From: Corella eumyota
Taxonomy: Eukaryota; Chordata; Ascidiacea; Phlebobranchia; Corellidae
Assembly: GCA_963082875.1 (NCBI GenBank)
Contig: OY720098.1
Coordinates: forward strand, 19,530,001-19,594,000
Direction of reading: 5' to 3'
DNA length: 64,000 nt
Of this stretch, positions 60,428 to 64,000 are shown piece by piece (the stretch's first letter is position 1; every line of letters begins with the position of its first letter). The notes under the pieces were generated by a model that did no database searches, was not told the origin of the DNA, and saw only the letters and a program-made list of their open reading frames with translations. Made by a program: the position numbers and the translations under genes.

Positions 60428-63400
60428 ATGATGATAAATAAATTGAACCTTAGGGTTTTCAAGTTGTTGATATTATGTCTTATATTCGATATTGGAAAAG
60501 GATTTAACGTTGAATCTTCTCAACCAGGTATTATTGATAACGAAGAATTAAATTACGATGAAACTCAATTTTTTGGATATAGTTTTGCGATAAAGTCGAA
60601 CGCACCAGAGGTCCCGCTAGATGTGAGGTAAATATATATATTTTTTTTTTATATATATCTTTATCCTCGATGTGGGAAAGTCGAATGCGCGACTTAAACA
60701 TAGAGTAACATCAGTTACTCCGACCCAGTCTCGAGTTGCCTGTGGCAGTTTGGGATATTTTATAATTGCCCGATAATTATGCTGCTGATTAAGCTGGCTC
60801 AGCAGAAGTTTATACCGTTTATAGCGCCTTACTCAAAGGCGAAACAGCTTGAGAGTAGTGGGGATTGAACCCATGACCTCATGTGTGGTGTAGCAAGTTT
60901 TCTTACCACTACACCACGCTGCCGGCAGTATAATAACTTGAACAAAAATGTTATATTTATAAAGTTCCATTGATTTTTATGATGGTATTTTTTTTAATTT
61001 TGATTAATTGTTATATTTTATAGTTTCAATTTTATTTTAAATTCCGCCTCAAGTGAGGTAAAAATATGAATATTAATAAATATAATAATTTTTAAATTTT
61101 TTTTATTTTTTAGGATATATATTTTTTTATGATAATCTATTTAAAAAATGGTTTAAAAGACAATTTTAGTAAGGTGTTATATTCCATAGTTTTAATATTA
61201 TTATCATTTTCACTTCACGTGAGAAAAAATATAAATATTAACATATGTATAAATGTGTAAATGAAAAAAAAAAAGAAAAAAGCAAAATTAATATTACAAG
61301 TTTTTAGTTTGTTTTTATTGAATTTAAAATAATATAATTTTAGTTATGCAAAAAAAAACAAAGTAGTGGGTTGTTAATATTCCATGTTTGGGTTATATAA
61401 ATAAGCCAGCTTATTTATTAAAAACTTTAAATGTTTTTCTTACTTAACGGGAATGTTTGGTTAATTAAAATGTATAAACTTAACAGTTTAAAACATATTC
61501 TGTGATTTAAAACAATGCACTTATGTATATACCTACTATATGTCAAACTGAATATTAAAAATTATGACGTAAAATTTTTGTAAATTCGCCGAATAAAATG
61601 TCATTTTTAACTTTACAATTTGTCCATTAATCATTTTAAATTTTCACACGGATATGACGTCATTGGCACGTGTTTTACTCCAAGTAAATGTTAAGGTGTA
61701 AACCTATGCTACTTCATTTATTTAAAATTTGAAAAATATATAAAAAATAATTTAAAGTTTTTACGGTGAAAACTTTCAATATTAAAGAAAAGCAAATTGT
61801 TGTTTTAATAATTGTTTCTATATTAGAGCGTTTTTTGTTGATGTTTCATCTATTTTTTAAAAACGTTTAACATTATATATGTTTAACATATTTGGATCAC
61901 TTTAACTTTGCGGTTTTCAGAAAAACTCTTTTACTTTACGGTCCTTGCTAATTCTCCTTCGTACTTTAAATTTCTAAGTTTTTTTGAGAACCGTAAAGTA
62001 CAAGTGATCCACCTATTTTATACAAAAGCATTGAAACTATTTTTTTGTTTTTATAACACAGATTTTTGATTGGTTCCCCGAAGTCACGTGACCCTTCGTC
62101 GTCCAATGAAAACTTTCTTCCCTCTGATCCAAGTCGTGCAGGGGACTTACTCACGTGCCCGTTCAGCTTCAGTGAATCGAATGGGGGTTGTTACTCAACG
62201 AGACCCCCGCCTATCAACAGAACTGCTGAACCCAACGTTGTTACATCGGGGGAATCCCTGGGGCTTGCTGTCGTCAGTGGGGTTAACACAGAACGGATAA
62301 CGGTAAAATTTATTTTTGGGTTTTATAAAAAAAAAATTGACAAATTTTTGTTATCTAGGATTTAAAAATACTAAAAATTTATTTAAAAGTTTTACGGCTT
62401 GAACCCTTAACCTTTTGGCTTATACCTAACTGCTATGACTGGTATAGCCGCACCTTAAGATGATAGGCTTTTGTACTTTTTTGTTGGGGAAAAGGTTGTG
62501 CTGTTTTGACATCACACTCTGTACTATCCATAAACGCCGGACTCAAGAGCGAATAGTGTGGCAATGGTGCGGCTCGAACCCGAAACCTTTCGGCTCGAAG
62601 CCCTGACAGTTTTGTTTTATTTGAAAAGAGTGTGCGGTTATAATGTGTTAGAGCTATTTGTAAACGCCGGGCTCAAGGGCGAATATTGTGGCAATGGTGC
62701 GGCTCGAACCCGAAACCTTTCGGCTCGTAGTCCGACGCCATGACCGGTTCGCCACACTACCGGACATAGCTCTGACAATTTAAAATTTCAATTCTTTTAT
62801 AGGCATGCGCCCCGACGCGTACGAGAAATTGTTCATCAGGGATTGTTGTATATGGTGCTTGTTACACTTCAAATAATTTTGGGCAAAATTGGGAAACAGA
62901 GCCTAGACAGCCTGCAGCAAGTGAGCTTAATTATATAATTTGTTTTTTAAATTTTAAGAAAGGTTTTATTTAATGCACATTTAATCTATTTTTTACTCAA
63001 AATTTTAATTTGAAACAAATAGTGATGATATTTTTTTAATTTCTTTTTTCAAGGTTGTCCAATTGAACATATCGACCTAATGTTTGTTCTCGACGGTTCC
63101 GGGTCAGTGATTTCAGATGACCCTATGAACTTTAACCGGGTCAAAACGTGGGTAAAGGACGTGACTTTGAAGTTTAACCTTGATGGTTTTGCAAATGTTG
63201 GGGTCATTCAATATTCACATTATGACGAAACAAGGTTGGATTCTTACATAATTTTTAACCTTAAATTTAACTTAACTGTTAAATTTAAAAAAAAAAGATT
63301 ATTTTTGCTTTTATTTAATATTAAAAAATTAAAATATAAATAAAATTTGACTTAACCTAGGTGCCCTTGTCCATTTTAGGTATTACTGATCTACTATTTT

Positions 63401-63762
63401 GCCGTATTACATTGTTTTAAGAATCTAATTTGGACTAAGCATTCATAGTAGTAGTTAGTTACTTAATTAGCAGCATAATTGTCTGGCAATAATATTCGAT
63501 AAAATCTCAAACTGCAAAAGGCAACTCGAAATTGGGTCGAAGTAACTCTCGTGATTCTATGTTTAGGTCGCGCATTTGACCTTCCCACATCAAGGATAAA
63601 TATTTACATATAAAAAAGCACCTATTTTTGATCCCTTTACATAGAAACGATTTAATTTTATATATTTGATAAAAAATAAATATTTTTAGGGATCTAGATA
63701 ACCAGTTATATTTGGTAAGTGAGATCGGTTTGGGCCAGTACAACAACCAACTTGACTTTCAG
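60428..63762 (+). CDS. Integrin alpha subunit with inserted I (vWA) domain, first five exons (partial at 3' end)
   Basis: Exons 60428-60627, 62062-62302, 62803-62920, 63054-63234 and 63690-63762 join in phase (271 codons), and the last ends at a GT donor, so the gene continues past the window. It starts with a signal peptide (LNLRVFKLLILCLIF core) and then GFNVESSQPG, the typical mature integrin alpha N-terminus (FNVD...). The first beta-propeller repeats follow (FLIGSPKS; ACAPTRTRNC). The I domain begins around residue 190: IDLMFVLDGSGSV supplies the MIDAS D200-x-S202-x-S204, and VGVIQYSHY and SEIGLGQYNNQLDF follow as in known alpha I domains. Integrin alpha chains pair with beta chains as matrix or complement receptors, and I-domain alphas are known from ascidians. 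The donor after exon 4 is GTTGGA, weak but supported by phase and homology. I chose the first of two adjacent ATGs. Confidence 0.92.
60628..62061 (+). other. Integrin intron 1, 1.4 kb
   Basis: Holds an antisense SINE-A right after the donor, then AT-rich sequence with TCACGTGAG, and TATGACGTCATTGGCACGTG at 61653-61672. No other gene seen. Confidence 0.75.
60642..60926 (-). mobile_element. SINE-A copy, full length
   Basis: TTTATATATATCTTTATCCTC to CTACACCACGCTGCCGG. Its T-rich tail begins ~14 bases after the integrin exon 1 donor. Confidence 0.9.
62390..62450 (-). mobile_element. SINE-B fragment, first of three in a row
   Basis: On the plus strand TTTACGGCTTGAACCC (reverse of the B box) continues to TGCTATGACTGGTATAGCCG. 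Strongly diverged. Confidence 0.6.
62451..62604 (-). mobile_element. SINE-B copy, second of three
   Basis: Starts with the tail remnant CACCTTAAGATGATAGG and runs through GGAAAAGGTTGTGCTGTTTTG to AACCCGAAACCTTTCGGCTC. The A-box end is missing. Confidence 0.8.
62605..62763 (-). mobile_element. SINE-B copy, third of three
   Basis: GTGTGCGGTTATAATGTGTTAG to CGCCACACTACCGG. Intact A- and B-box region, tail lost. It lies just before the integrin exon 3 acceptor. Confidence 0.83.
63452..63617 (+). mobile_element. SINE-A copy, 5'-truncated
   Basis: GTAGTTAGTTACTTAATTAGC to CACATCAAGGATAAATATTT. It lies in the intron that splits the integrin I domain, in sense orientation. Confidence 0.78.
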
Positions 63763-64000
63763 GTATGACGTATGGTCACGTGACATTACGATCATTGTCA
63801 TTTAACAACTGATTATTTTTTAAATTAGTTTTGCACGAAATAGTAATCTAAAGTTTAAAATAACTTAATTACAAAATGACTTCTAGTAATTATTAATAGA
63901 AGTTCATTAATTAATTTAAACAGTTTCATATAAATATTAATTTTAACTTAGATATTTTAAGAGACTATAAACCGTTTAAAATTTATCCTAAAATTATTCT

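Noticed and set aside
62066-62365. Two competing frames over integrin exon 2
   Set aside because: Only the frame giving FLIGSPKS...SGESLGLAVVSG matches integrin alpha repeats and joins exons 1 and 3 in phase; the other is a shadow.

Overview
The window looks like AT-rich, intron-dense genomic DNA from an ascidian tunicate, most likely Ciona. The reasons are chordate-type proteins cut into many short exons, compact intergenic spaces, and dense tRNA-derived SINEs. The species call is inference. No long open frames of a prokaryotic kind and no retroviral or LTR element were seen. All gene models below were built by eye, joining exons by GT/AG boundaries, matching phase and family similarity.

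Layout. 289-4276 (+): last three coding exons of cyclin Y. 7155-12626 (-): a complete eight-exon rhodopsin-like GPCR (404 aa). 15938-27531 (-): a complete 22-exon dipeptidyl peptidase 4-like serine exopeptidase (803 aa) with an intact catalytic triad. 28208-30430 (+), divergent from the peptidase: a 258-aa one-pass membrane protein with four YxN motifs, laid out like a LAT-type signalling adaptor. 31583-36432 (+): a second GPCR (677 aa) with a tail of about 288 residues. 38568-57349 (-): a complete 14-exon secreted EMI + four-FAS1 matrix protein of the TGFBI/periostin type (1022 aa). Its first exon lies 8.8 kb from the rest and encodes a very basic N-terminal extension. 60428-63762 (+): first five exons of an I-domain integrin alpha subunit, running off the right edge.

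Repeats. About 29 copies of one tRNA-derived SINE (SINE-A, about 290 bp) sit in both orientations, nearly all in introns. Its body is a chain of short perfect hairpins. A second tRNA-derived family (SINE-B) has a GGTTTCGGGTTCGAGCC B box and a palindromic CACCTTAAGGTG tail. Two related MITEs with GTTCACACG termini sit in peptidase introns. A perfect 30-bp inverted repeat lies in a cyclin Y intron.

Functional reading. Most products act at the cell surface: two GPCRs, an ectopeptidase, a putative phosphotyrosine adaptor, a matrix protein and an integrin. Vertebrate FAS1/EMI proteins bind integrins, so the divergent matrix-protein/integrin pair at 57-60 kb is suggestive, but a functional link here is inference. 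The most novel candidates are the LAT-like adaptor, the basic extension on the FAS1 protein and the hairpin-chain SINE.
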